From assembly GCF_000241305.1 (NCBI RefSeq), contig NZ_BAEH01000115.1, positions 1 through 64,000 on the forward strand: 64,000 nucleotides of DNA, given 5' to 3'. The stretch comes from Gordonia effusa NBRC 100432 (GTDB lineage Bacteria; Actinomycetota; Actinomycetes; Mycobacteriales; Mycobacteriaceae). How positions within the stretch are numbered: position 1 is the first letter of the stretch; the number at the start of each line of letters is the position of its first letter. The translations under genes were made by a program, and so were the position numbers. The notes under the pieces were generated by a model. The model was given only the letters and a program-made list of their open reading frames with translations, had not been told where the DNA came from and did not search any database. This document shows, piece by piece, positions 17,232-25,394 of the stretch.

Positions 17232-18199
17232 TGATGTCGGTGAAGAAGGAACTGTCGATCAACGTCGTGACCTTCGCGGTCGTGATCCTGGTGTGCGGCA
17301 TCTACCTGGCGAGCCAGGTTTACCGGTGGAATCCGGTCCAGGAGTATTCGACCGTATCGATGGAAGTCCGCAACACCGACCTTGTGCTGCGCGGAACGGG
17401 TGTTTTCGTCGACGGCGTCCGTACCGGGGAGGTCAGTGATGTACGCGTCACCCCCACCGGAGCGACACTTACGTTGCGATATCCGCGTGACCAGCGGATA
17501 GCGCGGGATACCAATGTCGAAATAAGTATGCAGTCCGCACTAGGCGAGCCATATATCAATTTCGAGTCGGCAGCGTCGGCTGGGCCGTATTTGCGCGATG
17601 GCGATCGGATCGCAGCCGAGCGGATTGAGCAGCCGGAGTCGATACCTGCGATCTTCGATCTCATCACCAATCTGACCTCGGTGATCGCCGCGGATCCGAT
17701 GGCCTCGCTACTGCATACGGCCTGGGAGGCGCTGGAAGGTACCGACCAGGCGTGGGATGACATTAGCCACGGAAGTCAGTTGATCGCCCGAATGCTGCTT
17801 TCGCACTCGCCGCAGTTGCGCACGATGTTCGTCAATACCCAACGCTATTCCGGTGATTTGGGGTGGCTGGTTAGCGCGCTTCCAGAATTCGGCAGCGGTC
17901 TGGGCGTAGCCCTGGACCACTACACCATCGCTTTGCGGAAGGTCGAGCGCCTGATTGTCGTCACCGATCTGCACACGACGCTGCAGCAGACGCTCAATCC
18001 CTTCCTCATCCGGCTGAACGGTTATCTGGCGAAGATCCTGCCGCCGACGATGGATGCGATCGGGCCGTTGATGCCGATCGCCACCGCGCTGAATCAAACA
18101 CTGCCGCAGATCAATGTGAGTGAACTGTTGTCGAACGCACTGCAGCTGTTCGGCTCTGGCAAGGCAGCACGCTTGGTAGTGACGGTGCCGCCGCGGTGA
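17231..18199 (+). CDS. mceF: Mce family protein MceF
   Basis: Sixth MCE subunit, 322 residues. N-terminal membrane helix at 12-30, then RNTDLVLRGTGVFVDG, VRTGEVSDVRV and ALGEPYINFE, the MCE fold ending with a RDGDRIAAERIEQP linker that is common in MceF. The C-terminal half is helical. The start can be ATG 17231 or 17234. Mce-associated sequence follows at once (4-nt overlap if the first GTG is used). Completes a full A-F set with no missing subunit. Confidence 0.88.
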   Translation: MMSVKKELSINVVTFAVVILVCGIYLASQVYRWNPVQEYSTVSMEVRNTDLVLRGTGVFVDGVRTGEVSDVRVTPTGATLTLRYPRDQRIARDTNVEISMQSALGEPYINFESAASAGPYLRDGDRIAAERIEQPESIPAIFDLITNLTSVIAADPMASLLHTAWEALEGTDQAWDDISHGSQLIARMLLSHSPQLRTMFVNTQRYSGDLGWLVSALPEFGSGLGVALDHYTIALRKVERLIVVTDLHTTLQQTLNPFLIRLNGYLAKILPPTMDAIGPLMPIATALNQTLPQINVSELLSNALQLFGSGKAARLVVTVPPR

Positions 18200-18270
18200 C
18201 GACTACGAGCGATAACGACTACAAGCGACGATTACGCAAGGCGACGACGATTACACAAGGAGACGATTCG

Positions 18271-19113
18271 ATGTCTGACAAGACTCCTGAACAGACCGAC
18301 CACACCGCGCAGGACCCTACAGCGGTGGACACACCAGAGGACATCTCTGTCGAGACCGACCCGGTTCTCGGCGCCGACGAGCAATCGGCGGGTGTCACCA
18401 AATCAGCCGCCGTCGGATCGAAAAGGAGTTCCGGCGCTGCGCGAAAGGCACCTAACCGCCCATCGCCCCGTCCGGTCGTGTCAAAGGCACCGCGTCAGGT
18501 CTCCCTGTCGATTCGGTCCATCGTCGTGACCGCGGTAATCGTGTTGCTGGTAGCAGCACTCGGACTTTTCGTTTATCGCGATCTGTCTGCCCGGGATGAC
18601 CTGAACGATCTGCGCGCCAGCGTCGCCGACCGTGAGCACGCGGAGGATGTGGCGGGCCAGTACGCGGTGAACGCCGCGACATTGGATTATCGCGACCTCA
18701 CCCCATGGATCGCCAATATGAAAAAGGGCGTCAGCCCGGACCTACAGAAGCAGTACGACCTCATCGGTCAGACGATGGAGCAGGTACTGACACCCCTTCG
18801 TATGCAGACATCGGCAAACCTCATCGTGGCGAAGACGGTCAACGTCGCCAAGGACGTTTTCCGGGTTCAGGCGGTCGTTGACGTGAATACCAAAACCATT
18901 CAGACGCCCAACGGCGGCAACACGACGGCGACGTACACGTTGACCCTGGATCGGTCGAAGGACTGGATGATTACCTCGGTCGGTGATCCGACGTCGGCGA
19001 TTCCGCAGGCTCTCGGCGGCGCGACCCCGACACCGTCGGCGACCCCGACCCAACCACCGACCACGCCGACGACTCCCACCACACCTCCTCCATCCGCGCC
19101 GGCGGGAGGCTAA
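18271..19113 (+). CDS. Mce-associated membrane protein (Mas type)
   Basis: A 280-residue single-pass protein. A disordered acidic/basic N-terminus is followed by a helix at about 78-100, then RDLSARDDLNDLRASV. A beta-rich NTF2-like periplasmic domain (about 115-245) and a Pro/Thr-rich tail follow, the layout of Mas proteins encoded after mceF that stabilise Mce complexes. The ATG at 18271 has AAGGAGA 8 nt upstream; an in-frame GTG at 18196 overlaps mceF and is less likely. yrbEA begins 3 nt after its stop. The position between mceF and yrbEA is unusual. Confidence 0.8.
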   Translation: MSDKTPEQTDHTAQDPTAVDTPEDISVETDPVLGADEQSAGVTKSAAVGSKRSSGAARKAPNRPSPRPVVSKAPRQVSLSIRSIVVTAVIVLLVAALGLFVYRDLSARDDLNDLRASVADREHAEDVAGQYAVNAATLDYRDLTPWIANMKKGVSPDLQKQYDLIGQTMEQVLTPLRMQTSANLIVAKTVNVAKDVFRVQAVVDVNTKTIQTPNGGNTTATYTLTLDRSKDWMITSVGDPTSAIPQALGGATPTPSATPTQPPTTPTTPTTPPPSAPAGG

Positions 19114-19116
19114 CCA

Positions 19117-19959
19117 ATGGCTACCGCAGCCCTCACGCGTAGTCCGTCGACCACGGCTGTATTGCGGGATAACCTGCGCGACAACGCTTTAGGTCCGGTC
19201 GAAACACTGGGGAGGACATTTCGACTAGGTGCTACCTCGGTCGCGATGTTAATCGTCGATACCTTCCGGTGGCGGGTAAAGATGCGCGAAGCGGTCCTAC
19301 AGGCCTGGTACATGATTAGCGTGACGGCCATTCCAGCGTTCCTGATGGCCATTCCGTTCGGTGTCATCGTTACCGTTCAGATCGGCAATATCATCAATCA
19401 GCTGGGCGCTCAGTCGTTGCTTGGTGCCGGGTCCGGGTTCGCGGTTATCCAGCAGGCTGCGCCGCTCGCTTCGGGTATGTTGCTCGGCGGCGCTGGCGCT
19501 TCGGCGATCGCGGCCGACCTCGGTGCCCGCAGCGTCCGCGAAGAGATCGATGCGTTACGCGTTATGGGTATCGACCCAGTCCAACGACTCGTGGTGCCAC
19601 GCATCATCGCCGCCGTAGTGGTCGCACCTCTGCTGGCACTCTTTATCGTGCTGGTTGGCGTGATCTCCGCGTTCTATCTATCAGTCACGCTGCAAGGTGT
19701 CGGCCCGGGAAGTTATTGGCAGTCGTTCGGCGCGTTCGCTTCAATCCGTGACTTGGCGATGGCGATGATCAAGGCAATCATCTTCGGATTCATGATCGCG
19801 GTTATCGGATGCCAACGCGGGCTGGAAGCACGCGGCGGACCACGCGGGGTCGCCGACGGTGTGAACGCGACGGTAGTCATATCCACGGTTGCGATCATCG
19901 TCGTCAATATGGTGCTGACTCTCGTTTACACCATCTATTTTCCGTTGCAGCTTGGATGA
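19117..19959 (+). CDS. yrbEA: Mce-associated permease YrbEA (MlaE family), displaced to the operon 3' end
   Basis: A 280-residue MlaE permease with 5-6 membrane segments. VREEIDALRVMGI (about 140-152), IDPVQRLVVPRIIA and GCQRGLEARGGPRGVADGVN mark it as YrbEA. Preceded by GGAGG and 3 nt after the Mas gene, it must be cotranscribed. It supplies the partner of YrbEB, so the transporter is complete except for its ATPase (MceG/Mkl), which is normally unlinked and not seen in the window. In described operons yrbEA is the first gene; placement here after mceA-F and mas is the main oddity of the region. Confidence 0.92.
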   Translation: MATAALTRSPSTTAVLRDNLRDNALGPVETLGRTFRLGATSVAMLIVDTFRWRVKMREAVLQAWYMISVTAIPAFLMAIPFGVIVTVQIGNIINQLGAQSLLGAGSGFAVIQQAAPLASGMLLGGAGASAIAADLGARSVREEIDALRVMGIDPVQRLVVPRIIAAVVVAPLLALFIVLVGVISAFYLSVTLQGVGPGSYWQSFGAFASIRDLAMAMIKAIIFGFMIAVIGCQRGLEARGGPRGVADGVNATVVISTVAIIVVNMVLTLVYTIYFPLQLG

Positions 19960-19999
19960 CCGTACACATCACATCGTAGGTAAGAAGAATGGAGAGAAT

Positions 20000-20347
20000 A
20001 TGGCACACGCACTGAGGACACTGGTCAAGTTCGCTGGCCGATCCACCGACGTCGCGTTTCGGCTGGGAGGTCTGGGCATCGCGGGAACTGGAGTCGCGCA
20101 TTTTACGAGCCCGGGGCTCTTTCGTGGGGTGACGGCAGTGGCATTTCCGGAGGACCCGGAACGCTCGGTCAAGATAAACGGCGCCACCGAGGCCGCGATT
20201 GGTTCGGCCATCGCGTTTCGGCCGACGCGAATGGCCGGATGCGTCGCTCTCGGGGTGTACGGAACCTACTTGGCCGGCAATACGTGGTCCGCCTTGAAAC
20301 CGGCGGCCAGTGCCGACTCGGGTTCCCGGAGCGTCGAGGAGCTCTGA
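20000..20347 (+). CDS. Small DoxX-like membrane protein at the mce operon end
   Basis: A 115-residue protein with three or four hydrophobic stretches (RLGGLGIAGTGVAHF, INGATEAAIGSAIAF, VALGVYGTYLAGN), similar in pattern to DoxX/DUF-type small membrane proteins. The ATG at 20000 follows GGAGAG by 4 nt. It starts 40 nt after yrbEA on the same strand, without a terminator between them, so it may be the last gene of the mce transcript. No function is known; DoxX proteins elsewhere belong to redox complexes of the membrane. Confidence 0.55.
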   Translation: MAHALRTLVKFAGRSTDVAFRLGGLGIAGTGVAHFTSPGLFRGVTAVAFPEDPERSVKINGATEAAIGSAIAFRPTRMAGCVALGVYGTYLAGNTWSALKPAASADSGSRSVEEL

Positions 20348-20367
20348 GGACCACTTCGCCTCTGGGG

Positions 20368-21792
20368 CTAGTCGACCTTTTCGGTCATCGCTGATCGAGA
20401 CGCTCGCCAGCGGGCGATATCGCGGCCAATTTCAGTAGTTGGTGCTTCGTCGAATAGCCATTCTCGGGCGATTCGATGCCAATTGTTCGTGACTCGAAGT
20501 TGGCCGAGTACGCCAAAGGTCAGAAAATCTGTGCGGCGCGAAAACATATGTTCGGGCGGCAGATTCTGACGCCGAAGATTCGCGTGTTCGCGGGAGCGAG
20601 GGTCTAGCGCGAGTAGTACCGTCCCGGTGGCCACAGCTGGATCGATGGCAATCTCGTCATCGACGAGGTGCCACTCCGCAGCATCCCAAACATAGGCGAG
20701 GCATTCGTCGGCGGTGACCGGTGCCGACTCGGCAAACACGCCAGCGGCCACCATCATCCCGCGTAGTCCATCAGCGTCGTTTTCGGCTGCCGCGCACAGC
20801 ATTCGACGTTCCTCTTCGACACCGGCCGGGGACATCCGGTGATAGAGGCCGAAGTCGAGGAAGCAAATCTTGCCGTTGTCCCCGAGTAAGATATTTCCGG
20901 GGTGCGGGTCGCCGCAGAATTCGTGACGCTCGAACAGGGAACCGACGTAGAAACGATAGATCAGTTCGCCATAGTGGTTGCGCTCGTCCGGCGGCAGCCG
21001 ACGTATCGATTCGAAGGATTCTCCGTCGAACAGCTCAGTCACCAGGACGTGATCGGTACACATTTCCTCGACGACGTCGGGTATGACGATGTACGGATGA
21101 TCGACGAATTCACGTGCTACTGCCTGTTGAGTTTTACTCTCACCGATGTAGTCGAGTTCCCGTTCCAAATTGGAGGTGAACTCTTCAACTAGTGCGCCAT
21201 TTTGCAACGTCGGCCATTGAGCTGTGAACAGTTTGCCGAATAGGACCAGATTTCGCATGTCGGAGCGCACCGCGCGATCGACACCGGGGTATTTGACCTT
21301 TACCGCGACATTTCGTCCGTCGTGTAGGCGAGCTCGATACACCTGACCGATCGACGCCGCGCCGATCGGAGTCGCATCGAATTCGGCGAATGCGGAGTTC
21401 AACGGCCCGAGGTCGGCCTCGATTACCTGACGCATGTCGTCGAAACCGACTTGCGGCGCGTTATCGAACAGAGCGGCCAATTTCGCTTGAAAGTCGGCCC
21501 GATGAGACTCGGGTATTAGGTCCAGATCGATCAGTGCGAACATCTGGCCGGCCTTCATCGCGGCACCCTTGAGGTTGCCCAGGACGGTCACGAGTTGTTC
21601 CGCCGCGCGCAGCGTCGAGCGTTCGGCGAGTACCGCACGCGCATCGTCGGATCGACCAATCATCGATAGGCGCGTACCGGCACCGAGGGCCGCTTGCCGA
21701 GCGGCGAGCTTGCCGAGCTTGGCGCCGCGGCGCACTCGTCCGCTAGCCATTCGAGAGCCGCTGGACCGGGGAGTCGTCGAATCCTTCGCCAT
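20368..21792 (-). CDS. ABC1/AarF (UbiB-family) atypical kinase
   Basis: A 474-residue UbiB-like protein. It shows the family's KxGQ motif (MKAGQMFAL, about 79-87), the Ala-rich loop AASIGQVY, an invariant Lys in VAVKVKYPGVDR, then GDPHPGNILLG and LDFGLY for metal binding. UbiB proteins bind ATP and support isoprenoid-quinone or other hydrophobic-lipid handling; protein kinase activity is not established. It has no C-terminal membrane helices that I can see. It converges with the mce operon end (20 nt away), and the BVMO gene lies 29 nt upstream in the same direction. Confidence 0.85.
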   Translation of the reverse strand: MAKDSTTPRSSGSRMASGRVRRGAKLGKLAARQAALGAGTRLSMIGRSDDARAVLAERSTLRAAEQLVTVLGNLKGAAMKAGQMFALIDLDLIPESHRADFQAKLAALFDNAPQVGFDDMRQVIEADLGPLNSAFAEFDATPIGAASIGQVYRARLHDGRNVAVKVKYPGVDRAVRSDMRNLVLFGKLFTAQWPTLQNGALVEEFTSNLERELDYIGESKTQQAVAREFVDHPYIVIPDVVEEMCTDHVLVTELFDGESFESIRRLPPDERNHYGELIYRFYVGSLFERHEFCGDPHPGNILLGDNGKICFLDFGLYHRMSPAGVEEERRMLCAAAENDADGLRGMMVAAGVFAESAPVTADECLAYVWDAAEWHLVDDEIAIDPAVATGTVLLALDPRSREHANLRRQNLPPEHMFSRRTDFLTFGVLGQLRVTNNWHRIAREWLFDEAPTTEIGRDIARWRASRSAMTEKVD

Positions 21793-21821
21793 GCCGCGCT
21801 TCCTCTCGAGCCAATGAGGTC

Positions 21822-23384
21822 CTACGACACGCCGCTGACCTTCGGTGTCCGTGATGTATCAACATCCGACTGTTCGGCGTCGACGTGAACCAACGTTGTG
21901 TAACTGTAGTCGTCCAGCGGGAAATGCTTATTGCCCCACCACATTTCGATATGCGTGCTCGGCCGGATGGCGGCGGGGTCGCCCTGATAGTTGACGTAGT
22001 AGGTGTTGGATCCCTCGCATGCGTCCGAGAGCCACATCGTCTTCTGTGCACGTGCCCGATACTTGCGGTAGTAGGCGTCGTGCGGTTCCTGCCGAATCTC
22101 GACGCGGGTCGCGCCACGTCGCCGCGATTCGGCGATTGCGCGAGCGGCATGGCGGCTGGTGCACTCGATCATCGCGATATACGAACCGGCCGCGAATCCG
22201 TAGGGCCCGGTAATCAGGAACGAGTTGGGGAATTTCGGAACTGACACGCCTTGGTATGCCTGGAATCGGTTCTCATCCCAGAACTGGTTGAGGTCGAGGC
22301 CGCCAACTCCCTGCAGCGGGAATGGGGGAGTCGCGCCTTTGGCCATGACCTTGAATCCGGTCGCGCACACCAGGACGTCGATCTCGTGATCTCGACCATC
22401 GGCGGTGCGGACGCCGGTCTCGGTTATTTCGGTGATAGCGGAGGTAACCAGGTCGACGTGCGGAAGCGTGAAAGTCTTCAAATATCGGTTGGACACCGAG
22501 GGCCGTTTACAGCCGGGTGCATAGTCAGGTGTCAGTTGCGCGGCCAGATCCGGCTCGCCGCGCAGCCACGCCCGATATCCGAGTGCGCCGCCTTTGGCGA
22601 GCCCGGAAACCAGAAATGGCACACGGTCGTGGAATAGGCCGATGCCGGTAATGCCGAAGTCGATCCCGACGGTGACGGCCGCGCGAATTGATCGCCGAAT
22701 GACCGGGACCCGCAGGAGTGTGCCGGCCACGGCACCCGGAATACGCGCGTCGGGCTTCGGGGCGACCCAGATCGGCGTGCGCTGGAACACCGTGAGATGT
22801 GCGGCGACGTCGGATAGTTCCGGGATCAACTGCAATGCCGTTGCGCCGGTACCGATTACCGCGATGCGCTTGCTGGAGTAGTCGAAGTCGTGGTCCCACC
22901 GAGAGGTGTGTACCACCTTGCCCGCATATTTCTCTATACCGGCGATGTCAGGCATCTGAGGCTGTTCGAGGGCGCCGACCGCGCCGATCGCATAGCGACA
23001 GGTGAGTGTGCTGCCGTCGGCAAGCTGTACATGCCACAAGTGATTGTCTTCGTCCCAGTTTCCGGCTACCGCGCCGACGCCGAGGCGAATACGGTCACGG
23101 AGCCCAAAGGTGTCGACCACCTGCTCGGCGTACCGCTGCACCTCGGCACCGGGCGCGAAGACTCGGCTCCACTTCTTGGGTGGAGCGTAGGAGAAGCTGT
23201 AGTAGATCGACGGAATATCAACGGCCACACCGGGATAGGTGTTCGCCCACCATGTCCCACCGATCCCCTCGTTCTTGTCGATGATGATGTAGTCGGAGAT
23301 GCCCGCGCGGTCGAGTTCTATCGCGGCGCCGATGCCGCCGAATCCCGCGCCGATGATAAGTACCTCGTGATCGGGGACGATCAT
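21822..23384 (-). CDS. Baeyer-Villiger-type flavin monooxygenase
   Basis: A 520-residue FAD/NADPH monooxygenase. N-terminal IIGAGFGGIG (10-19) binds FAD. The YAGKVVHTSRWD segment matches the BVMO fingerprint (F/YxGxxxHxxxW), followed by VIGTGATALQ for NADPH. These enzymes insert oxygen next to ketones, giving esters or lactones; some oxidise sulfides. The ATG at 23384 overlaps the preceding SDR stop by 4 nt and has AGGAG upstream. With two SDRs in the same operon a route alcohol to ketone to ester is plausible; the substrate is unknown. Confidence 0.87.
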   Translation of the reverse strand: MIVPDHEVLIIGAGFGGIGAAIELDRAGISDYIIIDKNEGIGGTWWANTYPGVAVDIPSIYYSFSYAPPKKWSRVFAPGAEVQRYAEQVVDTFGLRDRIRLGVGAVAGNWDEDNHLWHVQLADGSTLTCRYAIGAVGALEQPQMPDIAGIEKYAGKVVHTSRWDHDFDYSSKRIAVIGTGATALQLIPELSDVAAHLTVFQRTPIWVAPKPDARIPGAVAGTLLRVPVIRRSIRAAVTVGIDFGITGIGLFHDRVPFLVSGLAKGGALGYRAWLRGEPDLAAQLTPDYAPGCKRPSVSNRYLKTFTLPHVDLVTSAITEITETGVRTADGRDHEIDVLVCATGFKVMAKGATPPFPLQGVGGLDLNQFWDENRFQAYQGVSVPKFPNSFLITGPYGFAAGSYIAMIECTSRHAARAIAESRRRGATRVEIRQEPHDAYYRKYRARAQKTMWLSDACEGSNTYYVNYQGDPAAIRPSTHIEMWWGNKHFPLDDYSYTTLVHVDAEQSDVDTSRTPKVSGVS

Positions 23385-24262
23385 TTGATGGACTCCTGAC
23401 GTTCGGCGAGACGGTTGATAAGCGGTGTGGCGGCGCGTAACAGGCCCTCCATCAGCCCGAACCCGCCGAGCGACGTCGCGGCGCGGACGGCTCCGGGGGA
23501 GACTCGGGAGGCATAGTAGGCGAGCCATGCTTCGGGGTTCACCGGCACGACCGCCCAGTTCTTGTCGACGGCTTTGACGATGCGCCGCGCGACTTTATCC
23601 GGGCCGCTGATACCCAATTGTGTCTGCGCCGCACCGGCACCGGCGTTCCACGACGCGAGTTCGTCGTCGGACAGGCCATTGCGTCGGCCATTGCGCAGCA
23701 GGTTCGTTCGGATGATTCCCGGGCAGATCGTCGTGACGCCGATCCCGTGTTGTCTGAGTTCGATGCGCAATGACTGGCTGGCCATGAATACCGCGGACTT
23801 CGCGACGCCGTATGCCGCGTCGAGTTCGGACGGCAGGAACGCCGCGGCGGACGAAACATTGACTATGTGGCCGTTGACGCGGCCGTCGATCATCTGCTGG
23901 CCAAAGACCTTGGAGCCGTAGACGATACTCATCAGGCAGATATCAATCATTCGCTGCCAGCCAGCGGGGTCGGTCTCGACGAAGCCGCCGAGGTCCATGA
24001 CGCCGGCATTGTTGACCAGTATGTCCGCGTGGCCGAACTCCGCGGCGATATGTTTGCCGAAGATATTCCACTCGTCCTCGCTGCGGACATCGAGCCGGTA
24101 GGGCAGCACTTGGCCACCATCAAGTGCGATCTCGGTTGCGGTGGCCGCCGCGGCAGGCTCATCGATATCGGCGATGATTACCCGGTTTCCTTGTCGGGCA
24201 AAGGCTTTGGCGGTTTCCTTGCCGATGCCAGCGGCTCCTCCGGTGACGATTACAGTCTTCAT
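23381..24262 (-). CDS. Short-chain dehydrogenase (SDR), middle gene of the BVMO operon
   Basis: A classical SDR of 293 residues. Cofactor motif TGGAAGIG near residue 7, NNAG in VNNAGVMDLGG, catalytic Ser in NVSSAAAF and YGVAK for the Tyr-Lys pair. A C-terminal extension of about 40 residues (PEAWLAYYASRVSPGAVR) is shared with the next SDR, so the two are paralogues. The start at 24262 overlaps the upstream SDR by 4 nt; open codons up to 24400 are ignored. Presumably oxidises an alcohol to the ketone used by the BVMO, or reduces a related carbonyl. Confidence 0.85.
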   Translation of the reverse strand: MKTVIVTGGAAGIGKETAKAFARQGNRVIIADIDEPAAAATATEIALDGGQVLPYRLDVRSEDEWNIFGKHIAAEFGHADILVNNAGVMDLGGFVETDPAGWQRMIDICLMSIVYGSKVFGQQMIDGRVNGHIVNVSSAAAFLPSELDAAYGVAKSAVFMASQSLRIELRQHGIGVTTICPGIIRTNLLRNGRRNGLSDDELASWNAGAGAAQTQLGISGPDKVARRIVKAVDKNWAVVPVNPEAWLAYYASRVSPGAVRAATSLGGFGLMEGLLRAATPLINRLAERQESIK

Positions 24263-25125
24263 CGCGTTCCCCCAAAAATCTTTCCGCCGAACACCTTGCC
24301 GGTGAGTTCGACCCCTCGATCTATCCACGGCATCCGGATCGCTGAACTGATCCCGCGCACCGCGCCCGGCGAAGCGCGATAGAGGAACCAGGACAACCAC
24401 GCTTCGGTCCCGACCGGTACCGTGCCGAGATTCCAGCGAATAGCTCGATCGATCGCGCCCGCGACTCGATTGGGGGAGCGGCCGAAATACTTATGTCCCG
24501 CACCAAGTTTGGTCGCCCACGCTTCGTTCTCGTCGTCGCCCGCGCGATGGCCGTTGGCGGCGAGTTCGGTGCGGATGAGGCCCGGGCAGATGGCGCTGAC
24601 GCCGATTCCCCGCTTGCCGAATTCGGACCGTAAGGATTGGGTGCCGAGCCAGATGCCGGCTTTGGCTGTCACATATGACGGTGCGATCGCGTTGGGCATG
24701 AAGGCGCCACAGGACGCGATATTCACGATATGTCCGTGGTTCTCGGCCTGGGCCATTCGTTCGACGAAGGCGCGCGAACCGAATATCGGTCCGAGCATGT
24801 TGACGGCGATCATCTTGCGCCAGTCGTCGCCAGTCTGCTCCAAGAAACCGCCGCCGATCAGGATGCCGGCGTTGTTTACCACGACGTCGGGGACACCGTA
24901 TTCGGTGCAAACCCAATCCGCGAACTGCTCCCACTGGTCGGGGTCGGCGACGTTGAGGCGGCGAAATACTGCGATGCCCCCGGTGTCGACGATCCGAGCG
25001 ACAGTCGCGCGCCCGGTGTCCTCGTTGATATCGCTGACAATGACTCGATTGCCTTTTCGTGCGAACCGTTCGGCGCTTGCGCGCCCAATTCCACTGCCCG
25101 CCCCGGTGATGACGACTGTCCGCAT
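24259..25125 (-). CDS. Short-chain dehydrogenase (SDR), first gene of the BVMO operon
   Basis: A 288-residue SDR starting MRTVVITGAGSGIG, with VNNAGILIGG, NIASCGAF and YVTAK for the active site. The C-terminal TEAWLSWFLYRASPGAVRG block matches the second SDR, so these are tandem paralogues, often found with BVMOs (as in the sadH-type neighbourhoods of mycobacteria). Start ATG 25125 has GAGGGG upstream and a near-consensus promoter at 25186-25214. It overlaps the second SDR by 4 nt. Which one acts first is unknown. Confidence 0.85.
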   Translation of the reverse strand: MRTVVITGAGSGIGRASAERFARKGNRVIVSDINEDTGRATVARIVDTGGIAVFRRLNVADPDQWEQFADWVCTEYGVPDVVVNNAGILIGGGFLEQTGDDWRKMIAVNMLGPIFGSRAFVERMAQAENHGHIVNIASCGAFMPNAIAPSYVTAKAGIWLGTQSLRSEFGKRGIGVSAICPGLIRTELAANGHRAGDDENEAWATKLGAGHKYFGRSPNRVAGAIDRAIRWNLGTVPVGTEAWLSWFLYRASPGAVRGISSAIRMPWIDRGVELTGKVFGGKIFGGTR

Positions 25126-25185
25126 CCGTTCCCCTCTCGTCGCTGTCGCGCAATGGTGCTGGACCGCCGCGCGCCGCCTTCTTGG

Positions 25186-25214
25186 ATAGTAGGCATATCT
25201 GAATAACGAGTCAA
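25186..25214 (-). promoter_or_regulatory. Sigma-A-type promoter of the SDR-SDR-BVMO operon
   Basis: On the minus strand TTGACT (25214-25209), a 17-nt spacer and TACTAT (25191-25186) form a near-consensus promoter about 60 nt before the first SDR start codon. No operator symmetry is obvious. Confidence 0.65.
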
Positions 25215-25270
25215 TCTATTCGCGTTAGTCGCGTTGGGTCGGAGCCTGTCGTTTCAGCCGCGCCGGGGTG

Positions 25271-25394
25271 ACTGCTCCCTCGGCGTCGATGTCGGCGCAA
25301 GTTTCAGCCCGGCTCGAAACTGCGGTCTGAGGTGTGCTGAGGGGAATGCCCCCTCGGGCTCGATGTCGGGCGCAGGTTTCAGCCCGACGCTCGA
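25271..25394. repeat. Imperfect direct repeat after the monooxygenase gene
   Basis: Two similar units of about 45-50 bp (25271-25317 and 25345-25394) share the cores CCCTCGG, TCGATGTCGG, GCGCA and GTTTCAGCCCG, in the 269-bp gap between the SDR operon and the LLM gene. The end of unit 1 is near-palindromic (GTTTCAGCCCGGCTCGAAAC). Likely a short dispersed intergenic element or a mild terminator for the LLM pair. Confidence 0.5.

Noticed and set aside
21300..21350. Copy of the GGTCTCGATACACC repeat in the aarF gene
   Set aside because: Only GCTCGATACACCT is shared, explained by coding sequence; no flanking palindrome.
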